Assembly (NCBI RefSeq): GCF_033115175.1
Contig: NC_084850.1
Location: 102,983,439 to 103,047,438 of the forward strand
Direction: 5' to 3'
DNA from: Lepus europaeus
Lineage: Eukaryota > Chordata > Mammalia > Lagomorpha > Leporidae
Length of the DNA stretch: 64,000 nt
Each line of letters begins with the position of its first letter. Position 1 is the stretch's first letter. Below, one piece after another: positions 10,948-22,955 of this stretch. The notes beneath the pieces were generated by a model that was not told the origin of the DNA, made no database searches, and saw only the letters and a list, made by a program, of their open reading frames with translations. Both the position numbers and the translations under genes were made by a program.

Positions 10948-11635
10948 CGCAGGGCAGGCATTTTGGGAAGTGTTTAAGACCCCACTTGGGATGCCTGCAT
11001 CCCATATCAGAGTGCTTGAGTTTGAGTTCTGGTTCCTCTTCTGTTTTTTTTTTTTTTTTGATTTCTTTATTTATTTGAAAGTCAGAATTACACAGAGAAG
11101 GAGAATCAGCGAGAGAGAGGGAGGTCTTCCATCCACTGGATCACTCCCCAGATGACCACAGTGACGAGAATTGCACTGATCTAAAGCCAGGAGCCAGCAG
11201 CTTCTTCTGGGTCTCCCACATGGGTGCAGGGGCCCAAGGACGTGGGCCATCTTCTACTGCTTTCCCAGATCATAGCAGAGAGCTGGATCGGAAGTGGAGC
11301 AGCTGGGATTCAAACTGGCACCCATATTGGATACGGCCACTGCAGGTGATGGCTTTATCCGCTACGCCACAGCGCTGGCCCCTGGTTCCTCTTCTGATTC
11401 CAGCTTATTGCTATTGCACACCATGGGAAGTGGCAGATGAATGGCCCAAGTACTTGAGTTCCTGCCATCCTGTGGGAGACGTGAATTGAATTCTAGGTTC
11501 CCAGCTTCAACCTGGCCCAGCTCAGTGGATGAAAGATCTCAGGTGAACCAGTGGATGGAAGATCTCTCTCAGTCTTCCTGTCTTTCTCTTTGTCTTTCTG
11601 CCTTTCAATTAAAAAGAAGTAAATACATTTTAAAA
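10948..11635 (+). mobile_element. CSINE, outer copy, split by a younger CSINE
   Basis: The 5' part (about 10948-11043) and the 3' part (11383-11635) are in register. The element is diverged, with a weak 'ctttctgcctttcaattaaa' tail. The interruption at 11044-11382 is a minus-oriented CSINE. Confidence 0.9.
11044..11382 (-). mobile_element. CSINE, inner copy with perfect 14-bp duplication
   Basis: The element lies between two copies of 'tggttcctcttctg' (11030-11043 and 11383-11396). It starts in a T run, the reversed poly-A tail, and ends at 'gccacagcgctggcccc'. The perfect duplication shows a fairly recent L1-type insertion. Confidence 0.96.
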
Positions 11636-12357
11636 AGAACCCAAACTTTTTTCAAAAGAGCAAAATCTGAAAATGAGACTATATTTTTACTGTTAACTTC
11701 TTTATCCTTCATTATTCTTGCCTGGAATGCAGAGGATACCTGTTAGTAGGCCAGTCATCTTGTGTCATCCAGGCAAGAAGCATGAGAACAAACTGAGAAG
11801 CGGTTAAATAGTGATAATCTGGGTCTCAGACAGGTGCGTTAAGCCATTGCATCAGTCCCAGTATGACGATAACCATACTCCTTAAACATTTCATTTTATT
11901 AGGCCAATGTGAGTCGATTTCCTGTTATTTGCCATGGAAAATGTTCCTAATAGATTGAGATTCAGGAGAACTTGATTCTGATTCTGATGTGACCTATACA
12001 AAAATGCACTCTATTTCTCTATACCAGCAACAAGATATTTAGAAAAGGAAATATAGTTTATTCCCCAGTGCTCAGACCTTGATCTCCAGCAACCATTCCC
12101 ACATAAAATGGAACAGGACATTGTTAGTGAAATATCATGTTCTGAGTCTATGGGTGGATGAATGCATGCTGATCATGGACTACTTATTGTTCTGAAAAGC
12201 AACTTAACGACTAATGGAGCATGTCTAAAGGACACGGAAGGCATGAAGGGAGGGCCTTCACTGGTCACATTTACCGTCATTTGATCACCAAGAAAAATGG
12301 CTGCGATTTGTTGCAACAAGTAGATAAATAAAAGTGCATTAATTCAGAGTGAAACTT
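11636..12357. other. No gene seen
   Basis: Unclassified single-copy-looking DNA. No long frame, RNA gene or repeat is recognised. Confidence 0.4.
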
Positions 12358-12690
12358 TTAAAGCTTTTATATATTTATTTGAGAGGCAGAGTTACAGAGA
12401 GAGAGAGAGAGGGCAAGACAGAGATCGAGATCTTCCATCCTCTGGTTCACTCCCCAAATGGCCACAACGGCCGGAGCTGGGCCAATCTGAAGCCATGAGA
12501 CAGGAGCTTCTTCCAAGTCCCCCATGAGGGTGCAGGGGCCCAAGCACTTGAGCCATCTTCTGCTGCTTTCCCAGGCCATAGCAGAGAGTTGGATTGGAAG
12601 AGGAGCAGCCGGAACTCAAACCACCATCCACATGGGATGCTGGCCCCGCGGGTGGAGGCTTAGCCTACTGTGCCACAATGCCAGCTCCCC
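12358..12690 (-). mobile_element. CSINE
   Basis: It runs from 'aaagcttttatatatttatt' to 'gccacaatgccagctcccc' with all internal blocks and a short GA tract. It is moderately diverged. Confidence 0.92.
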
Positions 12691-14408
12691 CATCCCCAGT
12701 GATACTTTTTAAAAAGGAAAAATGAAAAGGGAAAAAAGAGAAGGCTTTTTTTCTTATTGTCTTAGAATGGGTTCCCAGTTAATAGACCCAAAGATGGAGA
12801 GTTTCATACAGAAGGTGTATTGGGGAGAGTTCTATGGAGAAAACCTAAGTACGAGGGTGAGTAAGACAGAATTGGACATGGGGAGAAGTTGACCCACCAG
12901 GCAGTTACAACTGGGGCCTTAGACAATCCTATTGGGAGTTCTGGAGTTGAGATGGCTTTTCATGGTTGTTTCAAACTGAGGAGCATAGGCTGGACCTTTG
13001 CTTTCCTATGTGACAAACCTACAGACTACTGCCTGCTCCCTGAGGAGCAGGAAGGGTAGGTAACCTTGAATGAACCAGTTCCCAGTAGCTGAGGGCAGGC
13101 CTTAATGAGGGACATAGCTGATTTCCCCAGAAGCTGCAGGATGTGTTGACCCTTTGGAGGAGATCTGGGCAGAGCACCCTGGTCACGACAGCAATTATCT
13201 GTGGAAGAATAATAAGTATGGCAAGAATTACATAATTGTAAATCACTATTTTGCAAGGTTCAGTGTAATAATTGATTCAGGCAGGGATCCTCAAGGGATG
13301 TTAGTTAAAAGCATTTGATAAAAAAAGTTGTTTTAGAACAAGATGCTAACATAGAAACAAAATGTCACTTCAAAGATTTCTTGCTAATTAGAAAATTTGG
13401 CATCATTAAAGTAGCTTGCACAATGTCACCTATGAAATATTCTTGGCCATTATTAACTATTCCTGTTAAAATGCTTAACCTGGAAATGATCAAACCTCCA
13501 GACCTCACTTCAGGTCTACAGAAATGAAAGACAAAGATAAAAATAAAGGATAAAAATAGATAAAGAAAAAGATTAGATGACATTGTGAGCAAACAATCAG
13601 GGGTACAGAATATGGGACATTTGGTAAGTCAACCGGCTTGGTCTCATAGAAGGTCAGTGCTGGACTGACAGATCAGGGCAAGGTGATGGTGTCATTTTTG
13701 ATCTTCTTGAATACTATTTTAAAAGCAGAACTATTATGATAGCAGAAGAAAAAAAATGTTCACAGACTACATTTCCAGGAAAAAAAGGTGACAGGCATCC
13801 CCAGGAACCCCAGAATGCAAATGGATTAAGCCCAGCCATCAACAACTGCAAGATCCTTTCTGGAATGGGTTTGGCAGCAATATGGCAGAGTAGCGAGGGA
13901 CCATAGAGACGAGCCCCACAGTATTGAATTTTCAAACACTCCTCTGTCAGTTACTTACTGCCCCAGTTTCTACCATAGGAGTTACCCCTAGACCCAGTCT
14001 GGTCACCTGACAGGCTGTCCATTTTGATCTAGACCCTTTAAGATTCTTCTATCTGGCTGTCTTCTGTGGTGTCTCTCTGGACGCTGAGAAGCTCACATAC
14101 CTCTCTACCTCACCAAACTCTGGATATGCACACTGTCTAGATGGCTGCCTTTTGCCCACCCTGCCATGTCAGGCTGCTGTACTAGCCTCCTCTCTGTAGG
14201 TTCATCCAGCTGGAAGTCCTTGCCTATGTACCAAACCCTGACACACGTCAAGCTTTACCAAAAATTCTCAGGCTGTGCCCCAGAGACAGAACTGGGTGGG
14301 CCTGAGGTTCTACAGTTCTGCAGCTGGAGGAAAGACGTAGACCAATGTCCTCGTGTAGAAGGCCACCTCCATTATTCTTCTATTGTAAATGGCAACCACC
14401 TTTTTGTA
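12691..14408. other. No gene seen; possible old LTR relics
   Basis: Mixed-composition DNA without recognisable coding exons. The frames of up to 82 residues on both strands show no motif. Parts (12760-13200 and 13900-14350) have the texture of old ERV/LTR sequence, but I cannot assign them. Confidence 0.35.
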
Positions 14409-14781
14409 ATTTAAAATTGTATTTATTTTCATCTATTTGAAAGGCAGAGCAACACACACACACAGAACTAGAGATAGAGACAGAGATAGAGATAAACATA
14501 GAGATGATAGAGATAGAGAGATCTTCCATCTGCTGGTTCACTCCCCAAATGCCTGCAACAGCCAGGGCTGGACCAGGCTGAAGCCGGGAACCAAGAACTC
14601 TATCCAGGTCTCCCATGAGGGTAACAGGTCCTCAACTTGAGCCATCATCTGTTGCTTCCCGTTGTGCACATTAGCAGGGAGTTAAATCAGGAGTTGAGTA
14701 CTTGTGACTAGAACCAAGGACTTCAATGTGGATGCTGGCACCCCAAGTGACATCTTAACCACTAAGCCAAATGCTCACCCT
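14409..14781 (-). mobile_element. CSINE, diverged
   Basis: It runs from 'aaattgtatttattttcatc' to 'gccaaatgctcaccc'. The purine tract has become a GATA/GACA-like imperfect repeat (14468-14520), and the head is strongly diverged. Confidence 0.88.
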
Positions 14782-15570
14782 AGCCTCTATTTTTCTGAGT
14801 TATCCTGATACCTCTTCTTTTAGTTTGAGGTGGAAATGATGATGTCTATAGGAAAGTGGCAAAATGCTCTTTACATGAAGACTTTGCTTTCAAAAAATAC
14901 TTTTAAAAGAGGAATATCTAATCTACTCTTACACAGGTTAGAGAGGGATGGTGAACTAATAATCCAGTCTTATTGACCACCTATCAGTTGCATTTTCTGG
15001 AATATCTATAGATACTATGTGAGAGTATGAGTGCACTGGTGGTAATGGGATACAAGTAAAATATGGATACCTTTACATTTTAACCTTGTACTTGCCTCTG
15101 TACTGGATACACCTATATTTTGTAAAGCAGAAGTAATCTTATTCATCATAGACAGATGTGTTTTTCTAGAAATCATAAAGTCCATCAGACTGATAGTAAA
15201 TGACACTGGATGCTAACTCAGATCCATTCAAAGAAATAAAAAGCTCCAGAAAAGTAATGTAGGTAAATATAAAATACTGCAGAAATATATTTTAAAATAT
15301 TTTCTTTTCTTAATAGATTTAAAATATATGATTGCATAATATAATAATTATAAAACTCTGTTTATACTTATAACATATAGCTGTAATATTAGGAGAAAAG
15401 TGGATATATATTAGTGAAAACTTTTTATATTTTACCAAGGATAAGTTAGTGTTAATATAAAGTAAAGTGACAATTTAAGATTTATAATGTAATATCTAAA
15501 GAAAAAATTAGGAAAATAATTTTTTAAATATAGTAAAATAGTTCAATGAAGGACTTTAAAGACAATGTAG
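14782..15570. other. AT-rich DNA, no gene seen
   Basis: Especially AT-rich from about 15240 to 15560. No frame or repeat is recognised with confidence. The 3' part may be the start of the following L1 piece. Confidence 0.4.
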
Positions 15571-16003
15571 ATAAAAATGGCCACATTGTTAGAAATACAC
15601 ACATTACCAAAACTGTTTCAAGTGGGAATAAAGGATATGAATAGACCCATAATAAGTACAGATATTGCATTAGTAATTAAAATTCCACCAAAACATTCAG
15701 GCTCAAGTGGTTTCATTGGTGTGTTCTATGGAATATTTAAAAAAGAATTAAGACAGATTCTTACAAAGTTTCTGGAGTCAGAAAAGCAGACAACTTTCCA
15801 ACCTATTTCATTAGACCAGTATTACCCTGGTACCAAAACCAGGCAAACACATCATAAGAAACAAATAAATAAACATTGACTGAGAGCCTTCATGAACATA
15901 GATGGGATGATCCTCAACAAGATATGAAATATTAACCAAATTTAGCAATGTATAAAAAAGATCACATACTGCGACCAAGTGATATCTCAAGAATGCAAGA
16001 TTT

Positions 16004-16245
16004 GGGGCTGGCATTTAGTGCAGTGTGTAAGACACTGGTTGAGATGCCCCATCCCATATAGGAGTGCCTAGCTCCACACAGGTTCCAGCTTTATGCTAAT
16101 GTGCACCCTGTGAAGCAGTGGTGGTGAGATCTCTGTCTCCCTCCCCATGAGGGAGACCCAGATTGAGTTCCTGAGGGCATTTGGAGATTGAACCAGCAGA
16201 TGGAGCTCTCTGTCTGTTTTCTGTCTCTCTCTGTCCATCTTCACC
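16004..16245 (+). mobile_element. CSINE, diverged
   Basis: The head 'ggggctggcatttagtgcag' and the body blocks are present, with a weak CT-rich end near 16240. There is no standard A-rich tail. It is inserted in the L1 ORF2. Confidence 0.85.
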
Positions 16246-16545
16246 TCATGGATGATTGTGGAAATGCAAAAGAGAAAATAAACATTATTACAAAATAGCT
16301 TGGAGAACTTTTTAGAAAAGAGCATCTAACATTGCACCTACTTTAGAGAAGCCTAAAAGAGAAACTGTAAATGTTAAAGCTACCAATTTGTCACCTCTGG
16401 AATCTTCCTTTGTCAGGCTGCAAATATATTCCTAAAAAGAGGTTGGGGTGTGTATATGGTTGAGGGTGGAGGGGTGTTGTCAGTTGCATTTGAGGGGTCT
16501 ATTAAAAGTTCATGCAAAATAAATATTATTAAAAAACTAAAAAAA
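16246..16545. other. Unclassified insert ending in an A-rich run
   Basis: This stretch lies between the CSINE and resumed L1 ORF2. It ends with 'attaaaaaactaaaaaaaaa' (16527-16546), which resembles a retroposed tail. Its source is not recognised. Confidence 0.4.
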
Positions 16546-17580
16546 AAAGTAATGCAGCCTCCACTGGAATTCTACTAAATCAGAATCTGATGTTAAAAAA
16601 AGAATGTGAGGCTGACTTAGCGCTGAAAACTAATTAATATAATAAGCCATATTAATAAGATAAAGGCTAAAATGCATAATCATCTCATTGAAATACAGAA
16701 AAAATTTTGATAAAATCAAACACCCATTTGTGATTTTAAAAAAAGTCCAAAACTCTCACCGAACTAGGAATAGGAAGGAAACTTTGACTAAATAACATAT
16801 GTTAAAAATCTATAGCTAAAATCATCCTTAATAATGGAAGATGGAATGTATTACCTAAATTGGAAACAAGGTATGAATGTTTACTCACACCACTTTTATT
16901 TAACGTTGAGCTGATGTTTTAGCTGCTGTAACAAGGAAAACTAATTAAAGGCATCTAGATTGGAAAGAAAGAAGCAAAATTGTCTTTATTTGCAGATGAT
17001 ATGTTTCTAGGGTATTCAAAAAAACAATTATTAGAATAACTATAAAAGTTGAGTAAGATTGCAAGATAGAATATTAGTACATGAAAGTCAATTGTATTTT
17101 TATATACTAGCAATGAACAACCTACGAAGGAAATTTAAGAAAAGGATTCCATGCACAATGGCACCAAAAACAATAAAATACTTAGAAATAAATGAAACCA
17201 AAGAAGTATCAGAATTGTACTTTGAAAGTTCAAAACATTGCTGAGAAATTAAAGACCTAAGTAAATGGAGACATTCCTTGTTCATGGATTGGAAAATCAA
17301 CTATTATTTGCTAGATATATAGATTTGTATGGAAACCAGATAGATGTATATATCCATCTAATGTGTCTACAAATCACAACAAGCTTCGACCCCTCCCCCT
17401 TTTTGCAGAAGTTTAAACACTGATTTAAAAGGACTCAGAATAGGAAAGTTGTTTTTGAAAAAGAAAAAGCTGAAGGAATTTTACTTGTGGATTTCAAACA
17501 TTATTGTAATGCTATAGTAATCAAGACAGTGTTAGTTAAAGGCTAAAAAATTTCAGCTAGACAGAGGAAAAAGCAAGTTC

Positions 17581-17925
17581 ACGAGACCTATTGTAAGACA
17601 TAGTGATTATAATTAATAACAATGTATTGTATACTGGAAAATTACTGACAGTGTATTTTAAGCAGACTCACTACAAAAAAATGATAGGTATGCAAAGTAA
17701 TTCGTATGTTAATTAATTTGATTTAGCCATTCCACAATGTATACTTCTTTTGAAACATCATCTTGCACACCAGGAATATATGTATTTTTATTTGTCAATT
17801 AAAAATAGTGAGAAGGAAATATTAACCACCTTGATTTGATCAATATGTATTGTATACATGTATTGAAATATTGTACTGTACCCCATAAACAAATACAATT
17901 ATTGTTAATCAAAATAAATATTTGA
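17581..17925 (+). mobile_element. L1 3' UTR end(s)
   Basis: Phrases typical of old L1 3' ends are visible: 'aacaatgtattgtatactgg', 'tttgtcaattaaaaatag' near 17793 and 'tgtaccccataaacaaatac' near 17878. It probably belongs to an L1 inserted into the surrounding ORF2 rather than to that ORF2 itself. Confidence 0.65.
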
Positions 17926-18262
17926 GAAGCAGGTGTTGTGGTACAGTGGGTTAAGCCACCGTTTGGGATGTCCTTGTCTCATAAGAGAATGCTGGTTTGA
18001 ATCTTGGCTGCACTGCTTCTGATCCAGCTTCTGTTATTGTGTCCTAGGTAGCAGCAGATGATAGCTCAAATGCTTAGGTGCCTGCAACCCACGTGAAAGA
18101 CCCAGATGGAATCCCAGGCTCTTGACTTGGGCCTGACTTAGCCCTGGCTATTGCTGGGTCTTGGAAAGTGAACCAGTGGATTAAGATCTCTGTCCTTGTC
18201 TTGCTGTGTCTGTCACTCTGCCTTTCAAATAGTTGAAAATAAATAAACATATACAAATTTAA
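17926..18262 (+). mobile_element. CSINE
   Basis: It runs from 'gagaagcaggtgttgtggta' to 'ctgcctttcaaatagttgaa'. The body is full length and moderately diverged. Confidence 0.92.
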
Positions 18263-18298
18263 AAAGTATTTTTAAAGTGAATTTTAAAATTATGCAAA

Positions 18299-18575
18299 TA
18301 AGGATGGGTATTAAGCCTAACAGTTAAGATGCCTGTATTGCAACATCAGAGTGTCTGCGTTCAATTCTTGGCCCTGGTTTCTGACTTCAACTTCTTGCTA
18401 ATGCAGACCCTGGGAGGCAGCAATGAAGGCTCAACTAATTGGGTTTCTGCCACATAGTATCCCTAGATCCTGGCTTTAGTTTGACTCAGCCTGGCTCTGG
18501 CCATTACAAACATTTTGGAGAGTAAACCAATGGGTGGAAGCTTGCTTTCTCAAATAAATAAAAAGTAAAGAATAA
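18299..18575 (+). mobile_element. CSINE, diverged, short
   Basis: It runs from 'aaggatgggtattaagccta' to 'ctcaaataaataaaaagtaa'. The CT tract is almost lost. It directly follows another plus-oriented CSINE, with about 40 bp between them. Confidence 0.85.
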
Positions 18576-18719
18576 ATCTTTATTTCTTGTCTCCAGGGAC
18601 TGCAAATTTAAAGACTAAATGGTATCCTATAGGTAGAAGTAAACTCTCATGTTGAATAAATAATTAATTAAAAAATAATAATATTCTAAAAAAAAGAAAA
18701 AAAAGGACAATATAGTATC

Positions 18720-20365
18720 ATCATGAGAATGGAGTATGGCATAGACTTGAAAGTCCAGAAATAAACTCTTACATTTATGATCAGTTGAGTTTTGGCAAAA
18801 GTGTCATGACAATTCAATGAAGAAAGGATAATCTTTTCAATGATAGTGCTGAGATGAATGATTTTGTACTCTTGTCTCACCCCATCCACAAAATTCACTG
18901 AAAATGGATCATACACCGGAGCCGGCGTTGTGGCTCACTTGGTTAATCCTCCACCTGTGGTGCCGGCATCCCATATGGGCTCCGGGTTCTAGTCCCGGTT
19001 GCTCCTCTTGCAGTCCAGCTCTCTGCTGTGGCCCGGAAGGGTAGTGGAGGATGGCCCAGGTGCTTGGGCCCCTGCACCCCTGCACCCGCATGGGAGAGCA
19101 GGAGGAAGCTCCTGGCTCCTGGCTTCAGGCCAGCGCAGCTCCAGCTGTGGCGGCCATTTGGGGGGTGAACCAATGGAAGGAGGACCTTTCTCTCTGTCTC
19201 TCTGTCTCTCTCTCACTGTCTAACTCTGTCTGTCAAATAAAAAAAAATTTAAAAAAGAAAATGGGTCATAGATCTAAATGTAAGTGTTAAAACTATGAAA
19301 CTTTCTGAAGGAAAGCATAAGAGAATACCTTGATGACGTTGGGTTAGGTAAAAATCTCCTAGCTATAACACCAAACACATGGTACATAAGAGAATAAATT
19401 CACAAGTTGAACCTCATCCAGATTATAAAACGTTTATGCTTCAAAGGGCACTATTATGACAATGAAAAGACAATCCACAGATCTGAAAAAAATACTTGGA
19501 ATTCATATTTCTGGTAAAGGACCTGTGTCTAGAATTTACGGAGAACTCTTACAACTCAATAATAATAAGGCAAACTACTGAATTTTAAGACTGGGAAAAT
19601 TTTAAGAATACAAATTTCACCAAAGAAGATATACAAATAACCTATAAGCACATGAGAAGTTGCTGTACATCATTAATCTTTATGGAAGTGCAAGTAAAAA
19701 CCACAGTGAGATACCATTCCATACCTATTAGAGTGTTGATGAGGATGTAGAGAAACTGGAACTTTCACTCATTGCTTGAGGAGGGTTGTAAAACGGAACA
19801 TCTGCTTTGGAAAAACACTTTGATAGTTTCTTAAATAAAATCCAGTCATTCCCCAGATATCTGCTTAATAGAAATGAAAACATAACACACAAAGCTTGTA
19901 CATCCATGTTTGTTGGAACCTTATTTATAATAGCCACAAAGTGGAAAGAATCTAGATATCCATAAACCAATGAATGGATAAACAAAACGTGTTATTTTCA
20001 AAACAATGGATTATGGCTCTGTAAACTATTATTCGGCAAGGAAAAAGGATGAAATACGGATACATTCCATAGCATGGTTAAACTTCAAAACATTATGCTA
20101 AGGGAAAGAAGCCAGGAGAAAAAGAATACCTGTTCTATGGTTCTATTTATATGAAATGTTCAGAATATGGAAATCAATGGAGGACAGAAAACATTTTCAT
20201 TGTTGCCCATGGCTGGGGTGAGAGTGGGGATTGCCAACATCAATGCAGGATGTTTTTAGAGTGATAGACATGTTTTTAAAAACTGGGTTGTGTTGAAAGC
20301 TTCTCAACTCTACACATTTATTAAATATCATTAAATTACTCAAAATGGGTGAATTTGTGGCACAG
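18720..20365 (+). pseudogene. Ancient L1 ORF2 3' half and 3' end
   Basis: The text after the RT domain of L1 ORF2 is recognisable on the plus strand. Landmarks are 'gtccagaaataaactcttac' near 18750, 'caccaaagaagatatacaaa' near 19618, 'ccacagtgagataccattcc' near 19700 and 'aatggataaacaaaacgtg' near 19974. No frame is open over a useful length. It looks like the continuation of the copy at 15571-17580, displaced by insertions. Confidence 0.85.
18914..19256 (+). mobile_element. CSINE, young, with target-site duplication
   Basis: A well-preserved copy ('gccggcgttgtggctcactt' to 'ctgtcaaataaaaaaaaatt'). It is flanked by 'gaaaatggatcata' (18900-18913) and 'gaaaatgggtcata' (19257-19270). It is inserted in the L1 ORF2 remnant, so it is younger than that L1. 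Confidence 0.96.
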
Positions 20366-21811
20366 TACTTATTTATTAATACGTGTTTTTTTAAAAATTC
20401 AAAGCATGTGTGGTTCTTACCCACAAGGTAAAAAGTGCCTGGAATTTAATAGAGAAGAAGACAGACAGTTGTGCCAATAAATGCAATGTTTTACAGGCAT
20501 TTCATGCCTGATCTCAAAATCAAAAATGCTTCTTGGAAAGTGTCCTGAAGTCTAATCTCATTATTAATCTCTTCCCTTTCTTGCTATATGAATGTGCATA
20601 TATAGTATTAGTGTAAGATAAGACAAAATTGGAAATCATTTCTTGCTTTTGAGTGGCTTTTATACAAATATGTCAATAATAAAGTCTTCCTAGTCATTCT
20701 CTTTGTCTCTTTCTATCTGTGTCTTTGTTTCTCTTTCCCTTTTCTTTTTTTTTGTCTCCATGTGGGAAATGTTGAAATCATGGGCTTGACTGAGTTTTTT
20801 GGGTTGAGTCTGGTAATATTTTGAGGAAAGATTAATTTCTGGGTAGAAATGTCCTAGACTAAAAGGAAGTGATGTGATAAAGAGACTAAAGAAAATGTTC
20901 CAGAGAAGGGAAATGGTTATGGGGGAAGAATTTGATTCAGTAGTTGTTAGCCTATATAGGCAGAAGAACAAATATACTTGTCTGGGAAAGCTTAATTCAA
21001 GACAGATTGTTAAGGAGTGTGTGTAGGAAGGAGAGGATTCCAGGTGAAGGAGACCTGAAAATAACCAATTTGGAATTTGGTTGAAAGTCTTCATGACTTT
21101 CACAGCAAGTGGCTAAGACACTGGTTGAATACATTTGCTGACTTCCTGTAAAACAATTGTTTGAACAGTTTGGACATTGCAAAAACATACAGAGTGTACA
21201 ATGCCAGGTCAAAAGCCTGCAATTCAAAAAGGATAAATTAGATTTTACCACTGGGATCTTGGCGGCTTTTCCCCAAGGGATTGAAATGTTTTTCAGTTTT
21301 AATCATAAGATTAAAACTAGCGACCCAGAAAAGAAGAAACCTTTTGTGCAAGACTGCAGGCTTTTCCATCCAAATTCTTAATTTCACAGTTCCGTATGGT
21401 TGGTGTGTGTCATGCATTTTCACGTGATCGCAGGGAGCACAGGATGACTGTGGCCACACAGGGGCAGCAGACACCTGGTTTTTCTAAGCTTTCTCTCCAG
21501 AAAATGTGCTAAATGGGGAGAGATCTTTCATACGAAACCCTTTGGTTTAAGTGTCTTTTCCAGACTGCCAAACGGGAGGAAATGACTGTCCTTAAAACAC
21601 TAGCAAACAGAAACCTCAAGTTTTAATCAGAGGTTGGCAAAGGCTTGTTTTGTGTGTGTGTTTCTGACGGCTAGTTTCTCAGTGGGCATTGAGGGTATGG
21701 GACAGTTTGTAGCCATCAGGATCTCCTAGGACAGTCACAGTTCTGGCAACTGGTGAGATACTCCATCAGTATTGCTCATTCTTAGTGCTCTCAGAAGGTA
21801 AAACTATTCCA
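20366..21811. other. No gene seen
   Basis: Mostly unclassified DNA. A pyrimidine-rich strand runs over 20693-20758. The 137-residue minus-strand frame at 20690-21103 shows no domain, and its end lies in the purine-rich low-complexity stretch. Confidence 0.4.
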
Positions 21812-21898
21812 GGAGCTGGTGTTGTGATGCTGTGAGTTAAGCCACCACCTGCCATCCCATATCAGTGCACCTGTTTGAGTCCTGGCTGCTCCACCTCT
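21812..21898 (+). mobile_element. CSINE 5' part
   Basis: The head 'aggagctggtgttgtgatgc' runs through the first 85 bp of body and is then cut by a minus-oriented CSINE. I do not see the rest of the body after the interruption, so this copy is probably incomplete. Confidence 0.82.
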
Positions 21899-22227
21899 TT
21901 TGTTTTTAAGATTTATTTATTTGAATGTCAGAATCACAGAGAGAGAGAAGGAGAGACAGAGAGAGTCTTTCCATTTGCTGGTTCACTCCCCAAATGGCTG
22001 CATTGGCAAGGGTGGACCAGGCTGAAGCCAGGGGCCAGGAGCTTCCTCCAGATCTCTCACGTGGGTGGCAGGGGCCCAAATACTTGGGCCATCTTTTGCT
22101 GTTTTTCCCAGGCACGTTAGCAGGGAACTAGATTGGAAGTGGAGCAGCCAGGACTCAAACTGGTGCTCATATTGGATGCCAGTGCGGCAAGTGGCAGTTT
22201 TACCTGCTGCGCTCCCGCTGTCCCGCA
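21899..22227 (-). mobile_element. CSINE
   Basis: It runs from 'ttgtttttaagatttattta' to 'tgctgcgctcccgctgtccc'. The body is full length, and it abuts the plus-oriented fragment at 21812-21898. Confidence 0.92.
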
Positions 22228-22331
22228 GATCCACACATAATCTCAATATTTATCCATGTAGGAGTGCTGTTTCACATCCGTGTTTTAGATGCTGGTCTCT
22301 ATCTGGAATATCCTTTTGTTCCTCTTGACTT

Positions 22332-22660
22332 TTTTAAAAAAAGATTTATTTTATTTATTTGAAAGGCAGAGTTACATAGAGAGAGAAGAGGCAGAGAGAG
22401 AGGTCTTCCATCCACTGGTTCACTCCCCAAGTGAACCAATGGCCAGAGCTGTGCCAATCCAAAGCCAGGAGCCAGGAGCTTCTTCCAGGTCTCCCATGCA
22501 AGTGCAGGGGCCCAAGGACTTGGACCATCTTCTACTGCTTTCCCAGGTCATAACAGAGAGCTGCATTGGAAGTGGAGCAGCCAGAACTTGAACCAGCACC
22601 CACATGGAATGTCAACACTGCAGGCGGTGGCTTTACTTGCTACGCTATAGCTCCGGCCCC
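22332..22660 (-). mobile_element. CSINE with 16-bp duplication
   Basis: It is flanked by 'ttgttcctcttgactt' (22316-22331) and 'ttgttccttttgactt' (22661-22676). The full-length body ends at 'gctatagctccggcccc'. Confidence 0.95.
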
Positions 22661-22676
22661 TTGTTCCTTTTGACTT

Positions 22677-22955
22677 AATTCCCGTGAGTCTTTACAATCC
22701 AGCTCAAGGCATGCCCTGTTCTGGAAACCTCAATACAGTTTAGAGGGAGCCACAACTAATCTAACCCTCAACATTTGGTCTTACCTTCACTACACTATAG
22801 AGATCACAGACTTGTTCCTCTTCTTTTCCTGTGAGACTATGAGCTCCCTGAGGTCTGAGCTCCATCTTACTTGGCTTTGCCTAGAAGAATTTCAGGCACT
22901 TTGGGGCTGTGGAATGAGTAAATGAACTAATCCCTTAATCACTGAATGAGATGTC
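22677..22955 (+). repeat. L2 3'-end relic
   Basis: The order 'ccagctcaaggcatgccctg', 'gactatgagctccctgagg' and 'tggaatgagtaaatgaa' matches the 3' end of L2 in the sense direction. It is strongly diverged. Confidence 0.55.

Larger units (their letters stand above)
15571..17580 (+). pseudogene. Ancient L1 ORF2 fragment (RT domain)
   Basis: Plus-strand L1 ORF2 phrases run in order. They include an 'IPPKHSGSSGF'-like RT start near 15685, a palm region with an intact FADD active-site motif at 16989-17000, and the region after the palm to 17570. Stops and frameshifts break it throughout. A CSINE and about 290 bp of other DNA interrupt it at 16004-16545. The same ORF2 appears to continue at 18720. 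Confidence 0.85.

Noticed and set aside
20690-21103. 137-residue minus-strand frame
   Set aside because: Its C-terminal part is a K/R/E-rich low-complexity reading of a pyrimidine-rich strand. The remainder shows no domain.
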